In this document: in pieces, positions 9,735-18,496 of the stretch
Layout of the letters: each line of letters begins with the position of its first letter
Numbering within the stretch: position 1 is the stretch's first letter
Assembly: GCF_034314045.1 (NCBI RefSeq)
Contig: NZ_JAVIWL010000001.1
Coordinates: forward strand, 4,836,001 to 4,900,000
Source: Glaciimonas sp. CA11.2
Lineage (GTDB): Bacteria; Pseudomonadota; Gammaproteobacteria; Burkholderiales; Burkholderiaceae_D
DNA length: 64,000 nt
Reading direction: 5' to 3'
Position numbers and translations under genes: made by a program
The notes under the pieces: model-generated
What the model was told of the DNA's origin: nothing
The model's database searches: none
The model's input: only the letters and a program-made list of their open reading frames with translations

Positions 9735-11237
9735 ATGCGTAAGATAAAAGACGTATTACGTTTAAAACTGGATGCCAAACTATCGCACCAGCAGATTGCC
9801 GCAGCACTGGGGATTTCAAAAGGAGTCGTCACCAAGTATGTCGGCCTGGCCGCCGTTGCCGGTTTGGACTGGTCGGCGGTGCAAGATGTAGACGACACCG
9901 AGTTGGCGCACCGGCTTTTGGTCACGCCAGAACGGACCCGAGACCATGTCCAGCCAGATTACGCCAGGCTGCATCACGAACTGCGGCGCAAGGGGATGAC
10001 GCTGATGTTGCTATGGGAAGAGTATCGTGCCGATTATGCCCAGCACCAGACCTATGCCTACTCACAGTTCTGCGTGAATTACCGGCAGTTTGCCAAACAG
10101 CTCAAACGCTCTATGCGCCAGATTCACCGGGCTGGCGAGAAACTGTTCATTGATTATGCTGGTCCGACTATCGGTCTCACTGATGGTAGCCGTGCCCACA
10201 TCTTCGTCGCTGCTCTGGGCGCATCGAGCTACACCTATGCCTGTGCTACGCCGCGTGAGACGATGGCCGACTGGCTCACTTCGACAGCGCGTGCGCTGCG
10301 CTTCTTCGGCGGGGTACCGCAGTTGATTGTTCCCGATAATCCGAAGGCTATGATCGCCGACGCCAATCGCTACGAACCACGCAGTAACGACACCGTACGC
10401 GATTTTGCGCGCCACTACGGCACCTCCATCTTGCCAGCCCGTCCGCGTCATCCTCAGGATAAAGCGAAGGCCGAATCAGCAGTGCAGATCGTCGAGCGCT
10501 GGATCATGGCGCGTCTGCGACATCAGCAATTTAGCAGCGTCCACGAGGTCGATGTCGCCATCGCACCGCTGCTGAGCGTACTTAACGATAAGCCGTTTCA
10601 GAAGCTACCCGGTAGTCGCGCCAGTGCGTTTGCCCAACTCGATGTCCCGGCGCTACGGCCTTTGCCATTGCAATGTTATGAGATGGCGCATTTCAAGACT
10701 GTCAGGGTGCATAACGATTACCACGTTGAGATCGGCCGCCATCACTACAGTGTGCCGCAAGCCCTGGTCGGTCAGGTGCTGGAAGCCCGGATGACAGCGA
10801 CGACAGTGGAAATCCTGCATCGCGGTCAACGTGTCGCCAGTCATCCGCGCAACAGTGGCGAAGGCGGGTTCACCACCGACACCCTGCATATGCCGGTGGC
10901 GCATCGTGCGCAATTGGAATGGACGCCACAGCGACTGATTCACTGGGGACAGACCATCGGTACGGCGACAGCGGAGGCGGTGACGCGTCTGATGGCCGAG
11001 AACAGACATCCCGAGCACGGCTACCGTGCCTGTCTTGGTCTGCTGTCATTGGCCAAGCGCTACGGCAAGCCACGTCTTGAAGCAGGATGCATGCTGGCCT
11101 TACAGCTCGGTGCCTGCCAATACCGCCACGTCCGTGACATTCTCAAAAATAACCGTGATCGCACACCGTGTGCCCCAGTTGGCGATTGGGTCAGTCCTGA
11201 CCATGCCCATGTGCGTGGCCCTGATTACTATCAATGA
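9735..11237 (+). CDS. istA: IS21-family transposase IstA
   Basis: A 500-residue transposase. An N-terminal helix-turn-helix (LSHQQIAAALGISKGVVTKYV, about 18-38) binds the terminal repeats. The DDE integrase core shows FIDYAG (first Asp), VPDNPKA (second Asp) and KAKAESAVQIVERWI (Glu). A C-terminal Mu-type beta-barrel region follows. The ATG at 9735 has an AAGGAT ribosome site; an upstream in-frame ATG at 9636 lies in the terminal repeat zone and is less likely. The stop overlaps the istB start as ATGA. Confidence 0.95.
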   Translation: MRKIKDVLRLKLDAKLSHQQIAAALGISKGVVTKYVGLAAVAGLDWSAVQDVDDTELAHRLLVTPERTRDHVQPDYARLHHELRRKGMTLMLLWEEYRADYAQHQTYAYSQFCVNYRQFAKQLKRSMRQIHRAGEKLFIDYAGPTIGLTDGSRAHIFVAALGASSYTYACATPRETMADWLTSTARALRFFGGVPQLIVPDNPKAMIADANRYEPRSNDTVRDFARHYGTSILPARPRHPQDKAKAESAVQIVERWIMARLRHQQFSSVHEVDVAIAPLLSVLNDKPFQKLPGSRASAFAQLDVPALRPLPLQCYEMAHFKTVRVHNDYHVEIGRHHYSVPQALVGQVLEARMTATTVEILHRGQRVASHPRNSGEGGFTTDTLHMPVAHRAQLEWTPQRLIHWGQTIGTATAEAVTRLMAENRHPEHGYRACLGLLSLAKRYGKPRLEAGCMLALQLGACQYRHVRDILKNNRDRTPCAPVGDWVSPDHAHVRGPDYYQ

Positions 11238-12019
11238 GGATGTCAACGATGATGATGCATACCACTCTGGCCCAATTGCGGACCTTAAAACTCGATGGCT
11301 TAGCGACCGGACTGGAGGAACAATTGACGCAGGCCAGTATGGCGGCGATGAGTTTCGAGGAACGTCTGGCACTCTTGGTTGATCGCGAAGTCCATTGCCG
11401 CAATGACCGCAAGCTCCTGCGCCTGCTTAAGAACGCCCACCTGAAATACGCACAAGCGGCGATTGAAGACATTGATGCCCGCTCGGGGCGTGGCATCGAC
11501 CGCCGTGAAGTGATGAGTCTGGCGCTGGGAGATTGGGTCAGTGCTGGCCACAGCATTCTCATTACCGGACCGACCGGTGCTGGCAAATCGTGGCTGGCCT
11601 GCGCACTGGCACAGTACGCCTGTCGGCGCGGATACTCTGCTGTTTATCAACGCGTACCCCGTCTACAGGAAGAACTACGCATCCGGCACGGCAGCGGCAG
11701 CTTTGGGAAATGGCTGCTCCAACTCGCCAAGATCGATGTCTTGGTACTTGATGACTGGGGCATGGGCGCGATCGACAGCACGACCCGTTCCGACTTGCTG
11801 GAGATGATTGACGACCGGGCGGCAAACAGAGCGACGATTATTACCAGTCAACTTCCTGTTGACCATTGGCATGCCTGGATTGGCGACGCCACTATTGCCG
11901 ACGCCATCCTGGACCGCATTCTGCAGCGCAATCATCGGCTGACACTGACCGGCGATTCACTGCGTGGCGCAGAACGACCTAAAACCAGCAAAAAGGAGAA
12001 AACTATCGACCCATCGTGA
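11234..12019 (+). CDS. istB: IS21-family helper ATPase IstB
   Basis: A 261-residue AAA+ ATPase of the DnaC/IstB group that assembles on target DNA and activates IstA. Walker A is GPTGAGKSW and Walker B is VLVLDDWG, with an SQLPVDHW sensor-type segment after them. The start at 11234 overlaps the istA stop (ATGA). In-frame ATG codons at 11240 and 11249 are alternatives, the latter spaced well from a TGAGG ribosome site. Confidence 0.95.
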   Translation: MRMSTMMMHTTLAQLRTLKLDGLATGLEEQLTQASMAAMSFEERLALLVDREVHCRNDRKLLRLLKNAHLKYAQAAIEDIDARSGRGIDRREVMSLALGDWVSAGHSILITGPTGAGKSWLACALAQYACRRGYSAVYQRVPRLQEELRIRHGSGSFGKWLLQLAKIDVLVLDDWGMGAIDSTTRSDLLEMIDDRAANRATIITSQLPVDHWHAWIGDATIADAILDRILQRNHRLTLTGDSLRGAERPKTSKKEKTIDPS

Positions 12020-12065
12020 CCGCAGACATTACAATTTAACCGCGTAACAACATCGCAGGCGCAGC

Positions 12066-12107
12066 GGTCACGATCGGCCAGAATGAGCGGTCACGTTGAC
12101 CAGAATA
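12066..12107. repeat. IS21 right-end terminal repeats
   Basis: Two inverse copies of the IS terminal motif (GGTCACGATCGGCCAGAAT and GGTCACGTTGACCAGAATA) lie 23 bp apart, mirroring the spacing of the left-end array. The outer copy continues into the terminal CGCA at 12108-12111. Confidence 0.85.
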
Positions 12108-12111
12108 CGCA

Positions 12112-12116
12112 ATACG
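12112..12116. repeat. Right target-site duplication of the IS21 element (ATACG)
   Basis: ATACG directly follows the IS end CCAGAATACGCA and matches 9477-9481. It belongs to the coding sequence of the interrupted cyclase. Confidence 0.88.
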
Positions 12117-12980
12117 CTCCAGACAATGCGCCAAGGCACGCTGGCGCACTCGTTTTGTGCCAAATATATAGGGCAGAACACCTTCGCTCCAACGTTGGAT
12201 GTCATACAAAATACGCAATACACGAGCAGGCATGTGAAATACATCGGTCAATGCAATTGTGTGACGACTTGCGTGGCGCTGACTACTATCTGCAGCTTTA
12301 GAGTCGGAACCATATAATTCATTGCGTATTGTCTGTGCTACAAAGCCTAAATCATATTGGAACCGCACGCCCTTTAGGTAAACCATGCCTCGGTAAACTG
12401 AGCGGGTATGGCAATAAAAGCGAGTGGGTGATAAAAAAAACCAACGCGGTGTAAGAAAAACTTCTGGTCCGCCTATATTTACAAAATGCCAGTCATATAG
12501 CCCCAAGATTGCCAACCAGAATTTGCCATGAGTCGGAACACTATCTACTCCACCCGGTTGAGAGTCCAGCCTATGTGCACTGCGTAACATAGGGTCATCT
12601 GCAGACATACCTAATAAACGGGCAGCGACATACACTAGGGTAGTCACATAGCGGTAGGAATGAGACTCATCATGGAATCCCCATCCACCATCAGGTCGTT
12701 GGGTTTTCGCAAAATAATGCAATATGGAAGACTTCTTTTCATCAGCAATCGGATGCCCAATTATTTTATGCGTCAACACTACCTGCGCGGTGGGTAACGG
12801 ACACCACCACATCTCACCTTCCCAGTCCCCCGTTTTATTTTGACTTTGGATAAAGTAAGAACAGGCTCGTTTGAGTGCTGAGGCAATTTGAGACTGATTG
12901 CACTCATCTTTAGACGAGCAGATTATTGTTGATCCGGATTTCATATGCTGGTTTTTAGATATTTTCTTGTTAATATCCAA
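12112..12980 (-). pseudogene. Oxidosqualene cyclase, 5' (N-terminal) part, separated by the IS21 insertion
   Basis: This frame encodes residues 1-290 of the cyclase and then runs into the IS, stopping at about 12036. It shows QW motifs (QNKTGDW 47-53, QRPDGGW 94-100), the OSC block GKFWLAILGLYDW (152-164), PRWFFLSPTRFYCHTRSVY and YLKGVRF. Joined to 8288-9476 with one target copy removed, it gives 2058 nt, a 685-aa protein, slightly shorter than eukaryotic OSCs (about 730-760) and in the bacterial range. The start is uncertain: TTG at 12980 or ATG at 12944, neither with a good ribosome site. It follows idi in the same direction. Confidence 0.88.
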
Positions 12981-13238
12981 CGATTTTGATGAACTACTGC
13001 GTGATGCGATTCAGTCAGCCAAGGAGTTTTTAGCTAATAGAGTCAACGATAGTTCGTGTACCGCCATTGCAAACAACCAGCGCAAACCTTGGTCGTATTT
13101 GCGAGACAGTCTGGTGAGCACAAACGTACTAGCGACGTTTTATGCGAAGACACCCGCATCTATTTATATATTAAATGAAGACAATATTAGGATTGCAATT
13201 CTCTGCATGCTGACAATCTACCGGGCAAAATAATATGC
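12981..13238. other. Interval between idi and the OSC gene
   Basis: This 258-bp stretch separates two co-directional genes that otherwise look like an operon. On the minus strand a frame from about 13135 to 13020 reads like protein (VLTRLSRKYDQGLRWLF, then LLAKNSLAD before a TGA), and the plus strand is also open. No family was recognised, and the segment may be an untranslated linker or a gene remnant. Confidence 0.3.
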
Positions 13239-13778
13239 TTATTTTTGCACATAGGACTTCCAGACTTCCAGGCAGCCGTCGCCAGCTTCATTCAGAATTT
13301 TTATAAACCAAACAGTAAAGACCTGGGGTTGAACTGCAATCCATTCCAGCAAAGCAGGCGTGGCTATCCAAAACCAATTCGAGGCTTCATCAGGATTTGG
13401 CACAGGTTCGCTGTTAAATCTACCAACGTAAATGTGATCGAATTCGTGCTCAATAAGATGATTGGAAACCGATGCCCGATAAGTAATGGCGGCGACTTCT
13501 TGCAAGGGGCAATCGAATCCCATTTCCTCCATGAGCCGACGATGTGCCGCATCATCGTTGTTCTCTCCATGTCGTGGGTGACCACAGCAGGTACTTGTCC
13601 ATAAACCACCAGAGTGATATTTATCCTTAGCGCGCTGCTGCAACAACAAGCGACCATCACTATCAAAGATAAAAATTGAGAATGCACGATGCAATACACC
13701 ATCTTGATGTACTTGTAATTTATTACCAACGCCAATGGCGTGATCATATTGATCAACCAGAATGAGTACTTCGTCCAT
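13239..13778 (-). CDS. idi: Isopentenyl-diphosphate delta-isomerase, type I
   Basis: A 179-residue Nudix-fold IPP isomerase that interconverts IPP and DMAPP. It has the type I hallmarks: HRAFSIFIFD, the active-site Cys in WTSTCCGHP, the variant Nudix segment RRLMEEMGF and the Glu-bearing EHEFDHIYVG. Length matches the E. coli enzyme (182 aa). It is dispensable in DXP-pathway bacteria, so its place as first gene of the minus-strand terpenoid set suggests it raises precursor supply for the cyclase pathway. Confidence 0.95.
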   Translation of the reverse strand: MDEVLILVDQYDHAIGVGNKLQVHQDGVLHRAFSIFIFDSDGRLLLQQRAKDKYHSGGLWTSTCCGHPRHGENNDDAAHRRLMEEMGFDCPLQEVAAITYRASVSNHLIEHEFDHIYVGRFNSEPVPNPDEASNWFWIATPALLEWIAVQPQVFTVWFIKILNEAGDGCLEVWKSYVQK

Positions 13779-13955
13779 GATGTGGAATCTTTAATAAAAA
13801 AGGTAACACCAACACGCATGCTGCAAATAGATTGCTCTGTTAGGATTTTTTTTAAGCGTCATTCAATGACGTGTAATCACACAGCTCATCTTGTCTGTTT
13901 TACTTCAGATGGCTTACTTTATCGAACGACCCTCCCATTTGTACGAAGAAATTTC

Positions 13956-13979
13956 GCAGCAGCAGCAGCAGCAGCAGCA
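13956..13979. repeat. (GCA)8 microsatellite
   Basis: Eight uninterrupted GCA units lie in the gene-free 13779-14385 interval, upstream of idi on its strand and about 400 bp before vgrG. No coding frame of note crosses it. The rest of the interval is AT-rich and holds direct repeat copy B at its vgrG end. Confidence 0.9.
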
Positions 13980-14219
13980 AATTAGTAACTTGCCAGCGAT
14001 CTTTTAATTCCCCTCAGGAAATATAATTTCTCCATATTAACGCTCTTATTGAATTACGCAGACATTTTTTTATACAAAGTATTTATCCAAAGGTTTTTGG
14101 TATAGCACTGCTTTAGCCTGTATGAATTTTCAAGGTCGTTACTGTCGCATATTGTAGAAAAATAAAAACGAACCAGCATTCCAAGTAAAAGAATTTGCTC
14201 GTACTTAAGATAACTATGG

Positions 14220-14339
14220 ACTATTCTTAAATTTGAAAATGGCATACATTTTCAGAAAGTTCTTAGCACTATTGATGATCATTCCCGTTTAATATTGCCA
14301 CAGAGTTTTTCACCTCCACGATTGCAAGATGCGATAGAG
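14220..14339 (+). repeat. Direct repeat copy B upstream of vgrG
   Basis: This segment matches 6744-6861 in the same orientation, sharing TTTTCAGAAAGTTCTTAG and further short blocks. It ends about 45 bp before the vgrG start, so it may include vgrG 5' regulatory sequence. The matching copy on the far side of the terpenoid genes then marks the other edge of an inserted segment. Confidence 0.7.
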
Positions 14340-14385
14340 ATTGCATTAAATCGTCCTCACGTTCGTAGCGGAAGGTCTTTCCCCA

Positions 14386-16974
14386 ATGTCCAGCAGTCGC
14401 ACTCTCAGCGCATCTAGCAGCGCTATTCCAACACGCCTGAATCAACCTGCGCTGGTGCCGATTAGTCTCTCTGGCACGGAAGGCATGAACGCATTATTCG
14501 ATTACACCGTCGTGCTGATGACACCCGAATCCTTGATCCATCTGAGTGAAGATATCGGCAATGTCAATCTTGACGATTTCATTGGTCGCGAGTTAACCAT
14601 CATGATTGCATTGGATGGCAGCGGTGGATTTTTCGACAGCGCATTTGCTGACAATCTGCTTGGCAACATCGGTGCTGGGACGCGTGAAATCTCCGGCTTG
14701 ATTACCGCTGCCCGCGTGCTGCGTCAGGAAGGACGCCATGCGCTGTACGAAGTCACCTTGCGCCCATGGTTGCATCTGGCGACACTGACCACCGACTGCA
14801 AGATATTTCAGGATCAAAGCGTGATCGAGATCATCGATCTGCTGTTTGCCGACTACGCCTTTCCAGTCGACAAGCGTCTCATTGAGACTTATCCCAAACG
14901 CGACTATCAGACCCAATACAACGAAAGCGACTTTACGTTCTTTAGTCGATTGTGCGAAGAATGGGGAATCAACTATTTCTTCGAGCATGATAACGGCGTC
15001 CATCGACTGGTCTTAATCGACAGCATCGGTGCGCATAAGAATTCGCCCAGCAGCGCTTATCACGTGGTGCAGTTTCATACGGAAGGCAAACATATCGATG
15101 AAGAGTGTATTCATGCCTTTTCACCCGTACATCAACTCACTTCCGGCCAGTACACCACGCGGGATTATGACTACACAAGGCCCAAGGCCAATCTCACCGC
15201 CAACCGCTACGATCCCCGCCCCACTGCGCACAGTGAGCAAGCGGTCTATGAATGGCATGCCGACGCGCATTATAGCCAGCCGAAGGCGGGTTCCGGTTCA
15301 GCAAGCACCAACCCGGAAAGCCAGAATGATCCGTTTGCCGAAGGCGATTTCATCGCCCGTTTGCGCATGCAAGCCTTACACAGCGTCGGCCAACGAGCGC
15401 AAGGCCAAGGCCATCTACGCGGCATGGTGCCCGGTTGCATCTTTACATTAGAGCGCCATCCGCAGACCGCCGCCAATGCCGAGTATGTGATCCTATCGAC
15501 CACACTGAGGATCGACGAAGCCGCGCAAGAAACGCAGGCGTCCGACAATGCGCATCGGCAACGTTATCGCGTCCACGTCGACTTTACGGTGCAACCGGCC
15601 AGCGAGAACGTGCGACCGCAACGGTCTACACCCAAACCGTTGACCCACGGTCCCGCCACCGCCATCGTGGTCGGTCCGCAGGGACAAAACATCTGGACCG
15701 ATACCCTCGGCCGCATCAAGATCCAGTTTCCATGGGACCGCCTCGGCCAACACAATCATCAGAGCAGTTGCTGGGTCCGCGTCGGCGCACCGTGGGCTGG
15801 CAATCAACTCGGCGGCATGCATATTCCGCGCATCGGTCAGGAAGTCATCGTCGACTTTCTCGGTGGCGATCCCGACTTGCCGCTATGTACCGGACGGGTG
15901 TACAACCAACTCAATACGCCACCGTGGGCATTGCCGAGCCAGAGTGCGCTATCCGGATTTCGCTCACGCGAACTGACACCTGATGGTGGCAATGCCGCCA
16001 GCGGACGTAGCAACCATCTGGTCATGGATGACACCGCTGGCAAAATCCAGAGCCAGCTCAAAAGCGATCATCAGCATAGCCAATTAAGTTTAGGCCACAT
16101 TACACGCATCGAAGACCACGCCGGTCGCAAGGAAGCCCGCGGACAAGGATTTGAACTGCGCACCGACGGACATGGCGCAATCCGTGCTAAAAACGGTCTG
16201 CTGATCAGCACCGAAAGCCGTACTCATGCCAGTCACCACATCACCGATCTGGGCGAGACGGCACAGCGCCTGATCGATGCGCACGGTCAACAGCAAAGCT
16301 TTGGTGAACTGGCGCAGCAACATGGTGCGCTTGAAGCCGATGAGCACAAAGCGATCACCACTTCACTCACCGATCAGAACGACGCGATTCAAGGGACCGG
16401 CGGCAACAACGGAAACAACGGCAACGTCAAAGAAGGCAGCTTTCCCGAATTAACCGCACCGCATCTGATACTCGCCAGTCCGGCGGGAATCGCTACCACG
16501 ACGCCGCAATCGACCCACATTGCCAGCGGGGAGCATGTAGCGCTCACCAGCGGACAGGATATGAGTTTGTCGGTAGGACAGCGGCTCATCGCCAGTGTCA
16601 AAACCGGTATCCGACTATTTAGCTATCAAGCAGGGATGAAACTTGTCGCTGCCAGTGGCGACATTAGTCTTACCGCGCTAAAAGACAGCATCAATCTGCT
16701 TGCCAAACTCAACATTACGCTCACCGCCAACCGTATCGTCATCAACGCCACCGAAGAAGTCATGATCAATGGCGGCGGCAGTTATGCCAAATGGAATGCC
16801 AACGGAATTGAAAGCGGTACAAAAGGAATGTGGAAAGTGCATGCCGCCAGCCATTCGACGGTTGGACCTAACAGCCTGCCGATCGCATTACACCAATTTC
16901 CTCAAGCAGCGTGCAAAGAATGTCAACAATCGGCGCGCACCGCGGCTACACGTGCAGGCTCTCCTCCAATCTAA
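14386..16974 (+). CDS. vgrG: Type VI secretion spike protein VgrG
   Basis: An 862-residue VgrG, which trimerises as the membrane-puncturing tip of the T6SS tube. The N-terminal gp27-like part includes ISLSGTEGMNALFDYTV and YNESDFTFFSRLCEEWGINYFF. The OB-fold/gp5-like part has GRIKIQFPWDR and SSCWVRVGAPWAGNQ, followed by RIGQEVIVDFLGGDPDLP. The C-terminal DUF2345-type beta-helix runs from about residue 640. The extreme C-terminus (KECQQSARTAATRAGSPPI) is a short cargo-adaptor tail, not an enzymatic domain. It heads an effector cassette and is followed 19 bp later by its DUF4123 adaptor. Confidence 0.95.
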   Translation: MSSSRTLSASSSAIPTRLNQPALVPISLSGTEGMNALFDYTVVLMTPESLIHLSEDIGNVNLDDFIGRELTIMIALDGSGGFFDSAFADNLLGNIGAGTREISGLITAARVLRQEGRHALYEVTLRPWLHLATLTTDCKIFQDQSVIEIIDLLFADYAFPVDKRLIETYPKRDYQTQYNESDFTFFSRLCEEWGINYFFEHDNGVHRLVLIDSIGAHKNSPSSAYHVVQFHTEGKHIDEECIHAFSPVHQLTSGQYTTRDYDYTRPKANLTANRYDPRPTAHSEQAVYEWHADAHYSQPKAGSGSASTNPESQNDPFAEGDFIARLRMQALHSVGQRAQGQGHLRGMVPGCIFTLERHPQTAANAEYVILSTTLRIDEAAQETQASDNAHRQRYRVHVDFTVQPASENVRPQRSTPKPLTHGPATAIVVGPQGQNIWTDTLGRIKIQFPWDRLGQHNHQSSCWVRVGAPWAGNQLGGMHIPRIGQEVIVDFLGGDPDLPLCTGRVYNQLNTPPWALPSQSALSGFRSRELTPDGGNAASGRSNHLVMDDTAGKIQSQLKSDHQHSQLSLGHITRIEDHAGRKEARGQGFELRTDGHGAIRAKNGLLISTESRTHASHHITDLGETAQRLIDAHGQQQSFGELAQQHGALEADEHKAITTSLTDQNDAIQGTGGNNGNNGNVKEGSFPELTAPHLILASPAGIATTTPQSTHIASGEHVALTSGQDMSLSVGQRLIASVKTGIRLFSYQAGMKLVAASGDISLTALKDSINLLAKLNITLTANRIVINATEEVMINGGGSYAKWNANGIESGTKGMWKVHAASHSTVGPNSLPIALHQFPQAACKECQQSARTAATRAGSPPI

Positions 16975-16993
16975 TTAAATTGAAAAGAAAAAT

Positions 16994-17890
16994 ATGATCT
17001 ATTACGGCCTTGACCCATACCATCCAGAATTACTCAGCCAGATCGAAGCGACCTTAACCGAAGCCAGCACCAAACACGCTCAACTATCAACCTTCGTGTT
17101 GATCGACGGTACCTTTGATGACGACTTCGGTATGGAAATGTGGAAAAAAAGTCGAAGCGAAAACAGTGAAGTTATGTCTCTATACGACAAGACGGTATTA
17201 AGCGAACTGGAAGAATGTGCCCCCTTCCTCATCGCCATGACCGCAATGAATTTACCCGGTGTACTTAAAAGCTGTGCAGGCAAGCCGATGCTCAGTATTC
17301 TACAAAGCCCACTCACCATCCATGCGCTAAAACGCCACTTCACGCCGTTCTTACAGATCCGCACAACATCTGACGGAATGTGTTTTTCGCTCCCGTTTTC
17401 GGACACAATTTGCAGTGAGGATATTCTGTACAGCTTCGATACTGCACAACGCACAGCATTCTGTTCCGGCTTTGCCAAATGGCACTTAATCAACCGCAAA
17501 GGCACGCTGACGACCATCGACGGAACATGCTTTGATGCAGCATCGTACCTACCTTCTGCGGTCGGCGAATCTAATGCCATCGATATCACCGACAAGCAAT
17601 ACGCGTGGTTAATCGATAGCGGCGAGGCAGATTATATTTTGCGCGAACTTGCCAAGCAACCGTTCGCACTACCGCCGGACCAAACTCCATCCATGCTCTT
17701 TCCAAGCATCCGTACGCTATTGCTGGCAATGGATAAACGCGATATCACCATTGATGACGAGCGACATGTGCTGGTCGCACAATCTCTGCAGCTTCCTGAT
17801 TATTTTTGCGCTCTGGATATGCTGGATGAAGCCCAAACGCTTGGTGTCGAAGCCGCGGTAAAGCGCGCTTCTCTGCGCACGCTCGGATAA
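16994..17890 (+). CDS. DUF4123-family T6SS effector adaptor/chaperone
   Basis: A 298-residue protein. Its N-terminal half matches the DUF4123 pattern (FVLIDGTFDDDF, ELEECAPFLIAM, LKRHFTPFLQIRTTSDG), a family of Tap/TEC chaperones that load effectors onto VgrG. No signal peptide is seen, as expected for a cytosolic factor. Its position between vgrG and the lipoprotein-lipase genes makes it the likely loader of the DUF2235 effector at 19592. The start ATG at 16994 has an AAGAAAA purine stretch upstream. Confidence 0.85.
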   Translation: MIYYGLDPYHPELLSQIEATLTEASTKHAQLSTFVLIDGTFDDDFGMEMWKKSRSENSEVMSLYDKTVLSELEECAPFLIAMTAMNLPGVLKSCAGKPMLSILQSPLTIHALKRHFTPFLQIRTTSDGMCFSLPFSDTICSEDILYSFDTAQRTAFCSGFAKWHLINRKGTLTTIDGTCFDAASYLPSAVGESNAIDITDKQYAWLIDSGEADYILRELAKQPFALPPDQTPSMLFPSIRTLLLAMDKRDITIDDERHVLVAQSLQLPDYFCALDMLDEAQTLGVEAAVKRASLRTLG

Positions 17891-17941
17891 ACCCGATTGA
17901 CTATTCCAATCAACCTTAACATTGTCCCTGAAGAAGAGTAA

Positions 17942-18496
17942 ATGCGCGCAATTATCCAATCTAATCTAACGAACGTCGCTTTCATTAAGTGGTCGGTATT
18001 AATCACCTCCGCCCTTGTTCTCACTGCTTGCGGCACGACGTCTCACACGACCTTGCAAGCAGCAAAACTCAAACGTGCGGTATTCGTTACTATTCCATCG
18101 ACAGCTGTGTCAATGTCCTGTGTAAATCACACGAATGGGTACATTCACTCGTATGCAGTCCAAGAGCCGCTTACGATGGCAAGGGACATGAAGTACTCCT
18201 TTAATTGCTGGCCGCATGAAATGGGCAGTTCAATCGTTGCGGCTGGTTTCTTGCTGCCAGATCAATGGCAGCCAGGAATGAAAGTTAAAGTCCGCTGGAA
18301 TCGGCCAATCAAAGGCGAAGATAACTGGATAGAAAAGACCACCACGATTCCAAGATATGAAAGTCCAGGAAAACTCTATGTGCACTTTTTTAAAAATGAT
18401 GAGGTTCGTGTTGTTTCATCTCCGAATCATGGCGCTCGCAATCGTAATCATCCCATTTTAATGAACATCACCATCGCCCCACCGGAGGAAGAGTAA
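17942..18496 (+). CDS. DUF3304-like lipoprotein, tandem copy 1 (putative immunity protein)
   Basis: A 184-residue lipoprotein with signal peptide and lipobox LTAC (Cys about residue 30). The mature part resembles DUF3304 proteins, which often sit beside T6SS lipase effectors; their role as periplasmic immunity is inferred from that context. Conserved blocks shared with copies 2 and 3 are NHTNGYIHSYAVQEP, LPDQWQPGMKVKVRW and EKTTTIPRY. Its C-terminal end (SSPNHGARNRNHPILMN) differs from the other two copies. The stop is directly followed by the next ATG (TAAATG). Confidence 0.85.
   Translation: MRAIIQSNLTNVAFIKWSVLITSALVLTACGTTSHTTLQAAKLKRAVFVTIPSTAVSMSCVNHTNGYIHSYAVQEPLTMARDMKYSFNCWPHEMGSSIVAAGFLLPDQWQPGMKVKVRWNRPIKGEDNWIEKTTTIPRYESPGKLYVHFFKNDEVRVVSSPNHGARNRNHPILMNITIAPPEEE

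Larger units (their letters stand above)
9482..12111 (+). mobile_element. Intact IS21-family insertion sequence (2630 bp)
   Basis: The element carries overlapping istA and istB genes, has ends TG...CA (TGGGTATTCTGG at left, CCAGAATACGCA at right) and is flanked by a 5-bp ATACG duplication. Both ends hold multiple copies of the motif ATTCTGG-N4-TCGTGACC or a close variant, as expected for the IS21 family. It is inserted in the oxidosqualene cyclase gene, with its own genes on the opposite strand. Both IS genes are uninterrupted, and the duplication is perfect, so the insertion may be recent. Confidence 0.93.

Noticed and set aside
12898..13233. 111-codon plus-strand frame across the OSC start and the idi-OSC gap
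   Set aside because: It is antisense to the cyclase start, has no ribosome site and shows no recognisable family or domain.
13779..14219. Gene in the AT-rich interval between idi and repeat copy B
   Set aside because: Only short frames exist on both strands; none has a ribosome site or a plausible product. The (GCA)8 tract creates a poly-Ala tail in one frame.
15029..15983. Overlapping Arg/Pro-rich frames inside vgrG
   Set aside because: They are shadow frames of a GC-rich coding region; vgrG explains the sequence.
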